Part shown: piece after piece, positions 22,577 to 35,863 of the stretch
Layout: every line of letters begins with the position of its first letter
How positions within the stretch are numbered: the stretch's first letter is position 1
Assembly (NCBI GenBank): GCA_034359265.1
Contig: CP136891.1
Coordinates: 52,468,501-52,532,500 of the forward strand
From: Canna indica
Taxonomy: Eukaryota > Streptophyta > Magnoliopsida > Zingiberales > Cannaceae
DNA length: 64,000 nt
Reading direction: 5' to 3'
Position numbers and translations under genes: made by a program
The notes under the pieces: generated by a model
Databases searched by the model: none
Told to the model about the DNA's origin: nothing
Seen by the model: only the letters and a program-made list of their open reading frames with translations

Positions 22577-24561
22577 TGTCACGCTTCAGAAATCTAGAAT
22601 CGCGTAACCGGCCAGAGTAAACATCACATACCCCGAAGCCTACCCAAATATGACCACAATGAAGAAAAGAAACACAATCCTTAATGTTCAAACAAGTATA
22701 CCAAAGTACTACATCCAAATACTTGAAAATGAATGCAACAACTACTCTAAGGCTCCACTACGACTCAGTGTCACGAGATCCATGCCCTGAGCTCGCCACC
22801 CCAGTCACGCCTCATGTGCCACAGTACCTCTACTGCTCTGGAGCTGAATATAAAAACATACGAACGCGAGGGTGAGTTCATGAAGAATTGAGTGAGTGGC
22901 TCATCCCCGAGCCCTCTCTGTCATCATACAATTCATATAAATATTTCTCATTTAAACATACAACCAAATAAATATTCACAAAAGAATATAAATCAAATAA
23001 CCATAAGTAAATAACCAATATAAATGGGTTCATATAATAGTCTAACCGGAACTACCCTACTACAGTGATCAGCGGTCATGCACCAAATTATCCTCATACG
23101 TACAGGTGTAAGCATGACAATCACAAGATTATGGGTCGGTTGCTAGTTCAAGACTAGTGACCCTCATCCATGAGTCCCTGAGATGAAATCCCGGTAAATC
23201 TAGTGGTTGGGTGTGACCCTTCCACCAATGCCACTCCGGGGCTGCTGTCAGCGTGGCTGACTGCCGCGTTACCTAGCCTGTAAACCACAAACTGACCAGG
23301 CTGTCTATGCATCCAATCTCATGAACATCCACATCACACAAATGTCATACAGTACCATGTAGGAAAATAACATATATAAACATTTAAACAGTTTCTAAAA
23401 GAGTACAGTTCATACCAACGAACTCTGGTATGCACATGCGCATGCCTAGACCAGCCCTACCCTGGGCTCCAGTCCCGTGGCGGTGAAATCCATTTTCTCA
23501 CATACATATCCAATAGAATATAAATAACAAAATTTGCACGACATACATCCATAAAAGAATACCCATATTTTGTTATCATTTTACCATACAAGCATGATTT
23601 GTCATTCATGATAATGAAACGTAGATATATATTAAGGCTGAAATTTAATAGCCACACTACTAACATAAATCAGTAATAGTTCATATTAAAACAAACTGAC
23701 TTAAAGGGATAATTCCTAAGAATTTCATGCTCAACAAGTATTAAATATAAATCCTAAGGGTTTTATTACCCTAAACCATCCGGCCCTACCCTAAAATTAG
23801 GGTAGTCCTATACGGCCGGCCCTCCAAGTCTCCCTTCCTAGAGTAAACAATTTGAACCAATATTCAGGAGATGAAATCAATGTATCAAATTAAACATTCG
23901 ACCCTAGGGTCACCAATAGGGGCTGCCCCTAAAACTCGCACAAGAAACCAAAGAGCGCAACAATACACATCTTCCGATAAAAACCATCCGTAAAATGACA
24001 ACAATTCAAGAAAAAATCCGGAAAAAACCCAAAGATAAGGGACGGCTAAGAAATCCAAGAATCCCTACTATTAAGGGCAAGCAACCACTCACCGAAGAAG
24101 AAATCGGAAAGGAAGATGACCCTCCGCGTTCCTTCATTGACGAATTCTGACAATGTCGAAATCCAAGTCTTCCCTGATCGCCCCCTCTCTTCCCCCTTGC
24201 GCCTACGGATGTGTGCGGCTGTTCTTGAGCCATACAGTCCCTAGTGCAAAATATAACATGCTTCAATTTAATTTATCAAATTACCAAAATACCCCCCCCC
24301 GCCCTTCACAAGTTAAGTCTAATATAAACTGTAACTTAACCAATTCAAGTCTGATTCGAGTTTCGTTCGAACCTCCGAACTTGACTCGAATCCTTTTGCG
24401 ACCTAAAGACTAAACTATCCTAAATAAAAATAATTGCCTTGGGCATAAAGGTTGTACCTTAATTCACGCCCTCTGGCGATTCACCCGGCCAGCTTAACGC
24501 ACGTTTGAATTTTTCTACTGAAATAATTAAACAAAAATTTAGAAAATTTGTGGGTATTAAA
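22577..24561 (-). mobile_element. 5' LTR of a minus-strand gypsy element
   Basis: Begins TGTCACGCTTCAG next to the inverted primer-binding site and ends at GGGTATTAA, a mutated form of the family's GGGTATTACA. Blocks shared with the other gypsy LTRs include ACCGGCCAGAGTA, CCCCGAAGCCTACC and a late segment with a CCTTGCGCCTACGG..GTGTGCGGC motif. Its outer edge lies about 308 bp upstream of the beta-glucosidase start codon. In true orientation the LTR is transcribed away from that gene. Confidence 0.7.
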
Positions 24562-24869
24562 TCACTTGACCACCACATGGTTAATTATTAATAATATTTT
24601 GATAAATCCTTTTTTTTATCAAACCAATAGATAAGATGGAAACCCACTTTATTTGTTATCCACATACTAAATGAGGATAATAATTTGTCAATTCTTGTTT
24701 TCATTTTAAGAGTTTCGCCACCCATTGTTTTATTCCACAATTTATGGTATCAATAGAACTTTCAAATTTATTAAATAAATATTTTTGACACATATTTATC
24801 CAACTACATCCTTTATACTACTATATATATACCTGGAAATAACTCACACCTTTAAGTAACCACCAAACA
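24562..24869 (+). promoter_or_regulatory. Beta-glucosidase 5' flank with TATA box
   Basis: The 308 bp between the gypsy LTR and the start codon are AT-rich. TATATATA at about 24823-24830 lies 40 bp before the ATG, so either the leader is very short or the true start site uses another AT-rich box. I see no other known element. Any distal promoter has been displaced or replaced by LTR sequence. Confidence 0.5.
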
Positions 24870-27965
<3,096 letters not shown>

Positions 27966-28091
27966 TTTTTTTAGAGTAGTATGACAACTTCATATTTTCT
28001 GAGATGAGCGATTCAATTTTTCTAGGGTAGATTTGATAGTCCTCTAGAATTTCATATTTTCCTTAGACATATTCTTATGTTCATGATTAGT

Positions 28092-28123
28092 AATAAAAAA
28101 CATTTATTGCTATTTGCAATAAA
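28092..28123 (+). terminator. Probable polyadenylation signals of the beta-glucosidase
   Basis: AATAAA occurs at 28092-28097 and 28118-28123, about 130-155 bp after the stop codon, in AT-rich sequence. The spacing fits a plant 3' UTR. The gypsy LTR begins at 28301. Confidence 0.5.
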
Positions 28124-28572
28124 ACATTTCTATAGCTCTTCCAATTTTGTTTGGAATATTAAGTTCCTCTTTTAATTATTTGCTTATGAAAATATCTTCT
28201 ATTCTTGATAATTGAAAATATGCAAGCAAGAAAATTTATGTTTTATTAACTTAGTGAATTCCTAAAATCATATTTATGTTTGAATCCTCAACAATATATT
28301 TGTCACGCTCCCCAAACTCAGGGTAGCGTGATCAACCGGGAATACACCCACGTACACCGAAACCTCACAATCAAACAGAAAGTATGACAAGAACTCAACT
28401 AGGATGCATATATAATCATGAAATCAAAGTTTAATACACCAACACGCGACACAAGTACATGACGTAGATGCAAATGTCTCACAAGAGACTACCAGAGCTT
28501 TAGAGTTAACCAAATGCAAAATAAAAAAAAATAAAAAAAATAGGACTCCATGACTCTCTAACTACGATCGAG

Positions 28573-28950
28573 CACTACTGGAATAATGGACATCAGCAAC
28601 GGCTGAAGCCGTTGCTGATCCATTGCTGAAAACCATTAGCAACGGCTTGCAATGGTCCCAACCATTGCAACGGAGCCGTGGCAAAAAGACGCGTTGCTGA
28701 TAATTTAGCAACGGATCAGCAACGGCCGCTCGCGCCATTGCTAATAATATTATCAACAATGGGTTTGCCACGGACCCGGTTCCGTTGCTGATAACAATTA
28801 TTAGCAACGGCCCGCGTGTCCATAGCAATCCCATTAGTGAAATACTATTGCTAAGCCGTTGCTTTATGACATCAACAACGACTTACGATACACTTTTAGT
28901 AACGGCTTTCCCACGGACGACCGTGGGAAAGCCGTTGTTGATGACTACAA
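28573..28950. repeat. CACTA left subterminal repeat region
   Basis: More than ten direct and inverted copies of GCAACGGC / GCCGTTGC and decayed variants (GCAATGG, GCCATTGC) fall within 380 bp. They are the likely binding sites for the element's TNPA-like protein. The matching array at the right end covers about 35040-35246. Confidence 0.85.
28901..28936. repeat. Perfect 16-bp stem, 4-nt loop hairpin in the CACTA end
   Basis: AACGGCTTTCCCACGG, loop ACGA, then the exact inverse CCGTGGGAAAGCCGTT. Each arm contains one subterminal AACGGC motif, so the hairpin pairs two binding sites head to head. Confidence 0.9.
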
Positions 28951-29229
28951 CCTGCAACCGAAAAAATCTAAGATTCCAAATTTTCATTTAATACATTGAT
29001 ACATTATCTGATACATAACTCACATACCCATACACCCATACATTCATTCATTCACATATCACAAATACACCTAGATATACATCAAAACAATTATACTTAT
29101 ATTTATAATTATCCACAATCGTATAAAAACTATTCAAATGCAAATTTGAAGTATCAATATCCAAATAGAACAAATTAATCAAGTATAGTATCTAAGTAAC
29201 AAAGTCAATATAAAAAATAATAATAAATC

Positions 29230-30711
29230 TCACGATGACGATGGAGGATGGTCTGGATCATATGGTGGGGTCTGGAGTGCTTGGGTGTACACCGGCGTGG
29301 ACTGACTCGAGGACGATAGATCAGATGATGTCGAGGGGATGTCTGCTCCGGTATGAGCTGAGATGTTACGTAGCATAGCATGCATCTCCGCCATCATCTG
29401 ACTCTGATGCACGACTATCTCCTGGTACTATGATCAGAACTGAACCTAGAGGTGGACGGCCGCTCACCAGCATGCGAAGGGGTCGGTGCCCCAAGCAGGC
29501 CTAGCATGGCTCGCGCATGACCACTATCTGTAAAACCATACACACGACTGTGGTCCCAACCACCTGCAGCCTTGACCCACGCTCCTACATCAAAGTCCTC
29601 GGGGGTGCCTCCGCGCTATATCACCGTCTAACTGTAGGTCTCCTACTCGAGTTTAACTTTTTATTTAATATTTTTCATAAAACTTAAATAATGAATAATT
29701 TAAACAAATATACATACCATAATGCATGTATGCAGCGCGGTTGTCGACGTACTCCCCCGTCCCATGCACTCGACGGTAAGTCAGCTCAAATACCGCCATC
29801 GGGGAGAGTCGCTGGACAATCCCGTCGTCTACATTTACAAAACAAATACATTAATTAGTACACAGAGTAACAAATAAAATATATAATTAAAATTAAGGTA
29901 TACTTACCATACGGTTCGCATGCACAACAAATGCAACCGAGCCGCTAGTGTGACGCGCTCCTCCCCCCGAAATGCGGTTTCTAGCCGCAGTCCTAGAAAC
30001 CTCTTGCCATCGATCCGTCGACCATAATGCCATGAGCTGGTCCCATATATCCAAAGTAATCCAATTGGGGTTGTATTCTCGAGTCTCTGCGATGTTAGTG
30101 GTCCCAGCTCGGGCCATCGCCTGGGACCGGGCCTGCCCCAGCTGCCCGTTGTACCTCACCCGAGAAATAGCCTCCCAGGCAGCGTAAATGAAGGGCCTCT
30201 AGTCCTCGGCCCATGTATAGCGAGCCTACAAAATAATAATATCAATACCAATATTAATCATCATGCATGTATAAAAAAAAATTAATACGTGCCTCAAACT
30301 CGCGCCATAGCATATCGACGTGCTCACTGGGCACATGAGACCACGTGGGTCATGCCCCGTGCATATATCATCGAATGGTAGAAGAAATGCTCATTGGACT
30401 TCTTCTTGCTCAAACCTGTACAACAAAAATAAAATTTAATATTATATTATGATATAATAATTTTTTAATGATTCATAATTCATGATATATTACCGCTCCC
30501 CAATCACGCTAATGAATCTGCGTGACTCTGCGACTGGTGGAGGCTGCCACCTGTTCAGCCCGTGTGGCCGCCTGCGTTTGGATGTACTAGCCTCAGCAGT
30601 ATCAACGGCAGGAGGATCAACAATAGGAGAATTAGCAGCATGAGTAAGTGCTAGAGTCTCACCGATCGGAGACTTCGAAGCTCTCTTGCGATGATAAACA
30701 CGACCAAACAT
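29230..30711 (-). pseudogene. CACTA TNPA-like gene (Transposase_24 family), several exons
   Basis: Exons recognisable on the minus strand: 30711-30490 (basic, RVYHRKRASKSP), about 30340-30200 (HVPSEHVDMLWREFEA), 30159-29893 (NYN-type segment with WSTDRWQEVSRTAARNRISG then HTSGSVAFVVHANRM, the hallmark of plant Ptta/En/Spm Transposase_24), and 29412-29230 (QMMAEMHAMLRN, then a Ser/Pro-rich tail). The family encodes the DNA-binding accessory protein of CACTA elements. Exon edges are not all determined and some segments have stops, so I treat it as probably non-functional. Confidence 0.65.
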
Positions 30712-30786
30712 ATCTGTCGAATAGACATATAATTAGATTATTATATATATAGTAGAGATATATTTAATATAAGATATACTTTATAA

Positions 30787-33700
30787 TTATTCCTCATCAT
30801 CTGAGTAATAGTCTTCGAATTCTTCCTCTTCTTCCTCTTCTTCATCTTCTTCATCTCCAACTTCCTCAATTTCATGATCGTCATCATCAACATATTCAAC
30901 TTCTAATTGAATTGACGTTGTATCTGCATCCTTGAGTATTGGAATAATATGATCTACAGTAGGAGGATCATCTTCTTGATAGAAACCATCTGTCACATCA
31001 GGTATTGACTCATTTTCTCCTACTACTGGATCAATTTTTCCTCTACCTTTAGTCTTACAGACTACACGCCAATCTATTCTATCTTTATTTCAAGCCAGAT
31101 ACATCGCGTAATATACTTGTTCAGCTTGTGATGCCAATATAAAAGGTTCATTTGCAGCCAATTTCGATTTGTAATTAACCTCAACAAGTTTGTATTTTGG
31201 ATGAACTTTCATGCCCCTTTCTGTTGTATCGAACCAATGACATCTAAATAGGATCACTGATTTTAAGCCAAAGTAGTGCAATTCTATCACTTCTTCCACC
31301 GGTCCATAAAAATCCATATCACATTCAACATAGGTTGTCCCTTTCACATTCATCGTCTTCTTTGTAAATGCATATTCCACCATGTGAAATTTGTATCCAT
31401 TAACAAAATATCCATTATAACAGGACACTAGTCGCGACGGTCCACTAACAAACTCAAATATTCTTTCATCTATTTCAGCTCGATGATCTTTGCTGTAAGC
31501 TTGAATCCATGTAGGGAAATCACGATTCCGTAATCTCTCTAATTCTTGATCGTTGTGAATAGAGTATTTTTGCACCATCTCAATGTCCACCGATATTGAA
31601 CGGGGCCACCAACTCGTGCCTCGTATGCCAAGTGTATCGGTAGATGCTCCATCGAGTCAAAAAATGCATGAGGGAAAAACTGCTCCAGCTTGCATAAGAT
31701 TTTAACAATATTACTTTCAAGTGTTGACATATCTTCGACTTGAAGGTCATTTGCACAAATGTTCCTAAAAAACATACTTAATTCAGTCAACAGACCCCAA
31801 ATATTATCAGGTAGAAGATCTCGGAATGCGATCGAAAGAAATCTCTGCATTAATACATGACAATCATGGCTCTTCATCCCTGATATTTTACAATCATCGA
31901 CGTTCACATATTGAGATAAGTTTGAAGCATATCTATCGGGTAATCTGAGTTCTTTTATCCATTGACAAACATCTTTGATCTGTTGTTTATTTAACACATA
32001 CGGGGCCTTCGATTTCATATATCGTTCATTGAGCTCTTGTAACTCCAACTCTGGTCTCTTACAAAGTATTTTTAGATCATGTCGGGCTTTGACATTATCT
32101 TTAGTTTTTTCGGAAACATCCATCAAAGTGTTGAAAATATTATCAAACACATTTTTTTCAATGTGCATGACATCTAAATTATGTCGAATCAGTAATGAAC
32201 TTCAATAGGGCAATTCCCAAAAGATACTTTTTTCACCCAGTTATGTGTTTGACCAAAGCCTGACACTCTTTCATTCTGACCAAATACTATATTTGGAAGT
32301 GTTGAAACACGTGATAACATTTGTTCACCAGACAACATCGGTGGTGGCCCATCTCTTTCGACTCTGCCCTTAGTAAATTTATTATGATTCCTTCGATACT
32401 GATGGTTAGCCGATAGGAATCGACGATGACAATCAAAGAATAAGATTTTTCGTCCATTCTGAAGACTGATTGATTTAGAGTGTTCTATACAATACGGACA
32501 AGAGAGTCGGTCGTGAGTGCTCCAACCAGACATCATGTCGTATGCCGAGAAATCATTGATTGTCCACAAGATTGCGGCCTTTAAATTGAAGTTTTGCTTC
32601 CGATGACAATCATAAGTGACAGCTCCCTCAGTCCACAATATTTTCAATTCATCTATCAAGGGTCTGAGAAACACGTCAATTTCTTCTCGCGGACCCTTAG
32701 GACCCGGAATAATCATCGTAAGATAAATAAATTCATCTTTCATACACATTGACGGTAGCAAATTATAAACTGTCACCAGCACTGGCCAAATTGAATAAGG
32801 AGTAGCATAATGTCCAAATGGATTAAAACCATCTGTGCACAATCCCAATCTAATATTTTTAGTATGCCTAGCAAATGAAGGATAACATGTATCCAAATGT
32901 TTCCATGCTTCACTGTCGGATGGATGAGTCATTACTGTATCATCACGACTTCTTGCATGCCAACTCATGTAGGGGGCCGTCTTTTCCGACATGAATAATC
33001 TTTGAAGCCTCGGTGTTAGTGGAAAATACCGAAGCACCTTAAATGGGATATTTTTTTGTCGGGCGGATTTTTTCTCCTTGTAATGAGGATGTTGACATAC
33101 AGGGCATTTATCCAACTGCACATTTTCTTTATAATATAAAATGCAGTTATTTTGGCACGCGTGTATTTTTTCGTACCCCAGCCCCAATTTTCTCATCAGT
33201 TTTTTAGTTTTATAAAAAGTTGGCTCAAACTTGTTATCAGTAGGCAGCATTCCATTAATCAATCCTACAATCCGATCATATGCAACCCCGCTGATATTAC
33301 AATCGGCCTTAATGTTTAGGAGCTGCGTCATTGCTGAAAACCTAGTGTATTTAGGACAATTCTCATACAAATGTTCATCGGCAGCTTTCAATATCTCGTA
33401 AAATTCTGTAGCTTCTTTATTCGGCAATTCAATCTCTACCGTAGTTTGTACTTTTGTGATATCAACTGCTGTAGTATCTGGTGGGACTGACGTCTCAGTA
33501 ACTGGCCGATCAACATTATCATTCAGGTGGAATTGACCCCCAAGACTATCAAGTATCATAGTTCTATAGGAATTAGATTGACTGGATGAAGAAACACTAG
33601 CAGAGGAAGATTCACCATGTGTTTGAACGACAGGATTGCTCGATGTCCCGACTTCACGTGACTCCCCGTGACAAGTCCATAGAAAATATCTTGGTGCAAA

Positions 33701-33913
33701 TCCTTTGCTATATAGATGTAGAGTGACAGTTTCCCGATCAAAAAATCGTCCATTCAAGCAAATGCAGCAGGGACATCGGATTTTATCACCGACGCTAACG
33801 AATTTCTGATTTGAATAGGCAAAATTTAGGAAGTAAGTTACGCCTAATCAAAACTCATTCGTTAAAGCTCCACGATCAAGACATCGGTACTTCCAACTTC
33901 GATCAGCTGACAT
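30787..33913 (-). pseudogene. CACTA transposase TNPD (Transposase_21 / tnp2), broken
   Basis: Domains in order from 33913: transposase-associated domain (IRCPCCICLNGRFFDRETV, FLWTCHGE), a Ser-rich linker, and the Transposase_21 core (YKTKKLMRKLGLGYEKIHAC, CPVCQHP, LGLCTDGFNPFGHYATPYS, WPVLVTVYNLLPSMCMK). Then come DUF4218 (MHIEKNVFDN, GMKSHDCHVLMQRFL, HAFFDSMEHLPIHLAYEARV), DUF4216 (VECDMDFYGPVEEVIELHYFG) and a very acidic tail. Breaks: TGA at 33850-33848, a 1-bp shift in the T-run at about 32228-32233, TGA at 32204-32202, an apparent deletion between DUF4218 and DUF4216 near 31590, and TGA at 31092-31090. It would excise and reinsert the element if intact; this copy cannot. Confidence 0.85.
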
Positions 33914-33983
33914 GATTCTGTCAATCAATGACAACTTCTTAGGTTAATGCCTTTAGGTGAGATGGTCCTATTCCATTCGGGAT

Positions 33984-34176
33984 TTATATTATTTATATTG
34001 CACTAAGTATTTCTTTTAACCGCTAACTTCATTCTAACTTTCGGCAGCATCTCTCTACAGTTCTCCGAATACGCATATCATCTGGGCGCATATCGAAGAA
34101 CAAGAAAGATGCTGCCAAAATTTAGAATAAGTTAACGGTTAAAAAAAAACGTAAGTGCAATACAAATAATTATATT
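33984..34176. repeat. ~70-bp-arm foldback in the TNPD leader
   Basis: The left arm (33984-34052) and right arm (about 34109-34176) are imperfect inverses: TTGCACTAAGTATTTCTTTT pairs with AAAAAAAAACGTAAGTGCAA, and TTCGGCAGCATCT with AGATGCTGCCAAA. The loop is about 56 nt. It lies just upstream of the transposase start codon on the minus strand. Confidence 0.7.
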
Positions 34177-34374
34177 CTCAAATTGTCCAATCAGGGACAA
34201 TTCAAGGGTTGTACGTCGTATAAAAGATCATCTACTTCTTTTACACGAACATACAACCCCCGAACGGATCTAAGGTTTTGCTAAATCATATCTGACTCGT
34301 CGATGCGTACGTGAAACGTATCAACTCGTCAGATAGATAATTATTTTCTAAATGTTTCAAGTCAGTTCGAGTTC

Positions 34375-34515
34375 ATAGTGGACAATTCCGACACAAGTCA
34401 AAATTGGACGATTCCGACGCGAGTCTGAAGTGGACGATTCCGGCGCGAGTCCGAAATTGACGATTCCGCCGTAAATCCGATGTGGACGATTCCGGCGCGA
34501 GTCCACTAAGGACTA
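34375..34515. repeat. ~30-bp tandem repeat, GGACGATTCCGGCGCGAGTC
   Basis: Five imperfect units of TGGACGATTCCGRCGCGAGTC plus a short variable spacer. They lie inside the CACTA element between the TNPD leader and the right subterminal region. Confidence 0.8.
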
Positions 34516-35339
34516 CTCCGGACTAATTAACATTTTAACTAATTAATTAATATTAATCTATAACATTTTAACTAATTTAAATAATTAACCTACAATTATT
34601 AATCTAAAACATAATATTAATCTAACTAAATTAATCTAAAAATTACTCTAAACTCTAACAATTAATCTAAAAATCATAACAATTAGTCTAAACCCTAAAA
34701 ATTAATCTAACAAATTAAACAATTAATTAAATAATTAATTCAAACAATTAATTAAAAATTAAAAATATATATAAATAATATTATATAAGCATTTTCGGTG
34801 CCGGCGTCCAGTGTCCGAACTCTATGTCCGGACACTGCATAAACCACCGGCCGGTGGTCGTTGACTGAAACCCTATTTTAAGGGTTTTGGCCGGCTCTAA
34901 CAAATAGGGGGTCAGAGGCGGCGAGATATACCTCGAATCGAACGGGAGGCGGAGGTCGAAATCGAAGGTCGAGGACGGGGCGGCGGCGGTGGGCAGAGGA
35001 AGAGGAAGAAGGGGGCGGGCGCGATCGCGTGCCCTATATAAACTTATCAGCAACAGCTCATTTAGCCGTTAGAAAGTCGTTGCTGATAAGTTAATCATCA
35101 GCAACGGCTCACTTGTCCGTTAGAACGCCGTTGCTGAGGAAATTAATATCTACAATGACTCACGTGTCCGTTAGAAAGCCGTTGCATACACAACATATCT
35201 ACAACGGCTTGAGCGGCCGTTGCTGAAGAACCAATTTCTAGTAGTGGGGGGGGGATCTTCCTGCTGAACTTATACCGCCAATCGCATCAGGCTTTATGAG
35301 CCGCACCTGAACTTTCACACATAGGCAGGAGGGCATGAG

Positions 35340-35863
35340 TGTTACAACCCGCTTAATGGGATAACTGACCCATCAACTTCATAGACCAACCTATTGGCCT
35401 AATTAAAATGCTTAAGCTGAAGTTGATGGTAGCACACCCATCAAGCCTTATAAGCCAACACCACATCCAACATACTCCCGATGTGGGACTAAACCGGGGT
35501 ATTACAATCTCCCCCACTTATGTCTTGACGTCCTCGTCAAGACTCAACTCGAGTCTAACACATAGCCCAGAATCACACCCAAGTCGTCGGCATGTGAGGC
35601 CTAGCCTAGTAGCGGCTCCACCCCTTCACCTGGGCAGCCCTTTCTCACATAGGCTCCCTCACCATGCTTAGGACTAGGTCTTGCTCTGATACCATTTGTT
35701 ACAACCCGCTTAATGGGATAACTGACCCATCAACTTCATAGACCAACCTATTGGCCTAATTAAAATGCTTAAGCTGAAGTTGATGGTAGCACACCCATCA
35801 AGCCTTATAAGCCAACACCACATCCAACATACTCCCGATGTGGGACTAAACCGGGGTATTACA
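35340..35863 (-). mobile_element. Complete TRIM retrotransposon, 524 bp, identical LTRs
   Basis: Two LTRs of 167 bp, 35340-35506 and 35697-35863, with no difference that I can see. A perfect duplication ATGAG occurs at 35335-35339 and 35864-35868. On the minus strand the LTR reads TGTAATACCCCGG...GGTTGTAACA and has CTTATAAGG as a TATA-like box. It is followed by primer-binding site TGGTATCAGAGC (inverse GCTCTGATACCA at 35683-35694). The internal 190 bp are non-coding and end in polypurine tract AAGTGGGGGAGA (inverse at 35507-35519). It has no ORF and must use proteins from another element. Identical LTRs indicate a very recent insertion. Confidence 0.95.

Larger units (their letters stand above)
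28573..35246 (-). mobile_element. CACTA (En/Spm) transposon, 6674 bp, near complete
   Basis: Termini are CACTACTGGAATAATGG on the left and CCAATTTCTAGTAGTG on the right. Flanking trinucleotides are GAG and GGG, so the expected 3-bp duplication has one mismatch. Subterminal regions carry many GCAACGGC/GCCGTTGC motifs. Two minus-strand genes fill the middle: a TNPD transposase (33913-30787) and a TNPA-like gene (30711-29230). Both are disabled. The element interrupts the solo gypsy LTR at 28301-38885. Confidence 0.9.

Noticed and set aside
35340..35863. Cassandra-type TRIM with 5S rRNA sequence
   Set aside because: The LTR lacks the conserved 5S internal promoter blocks, so only a generic TRIM call is supported.
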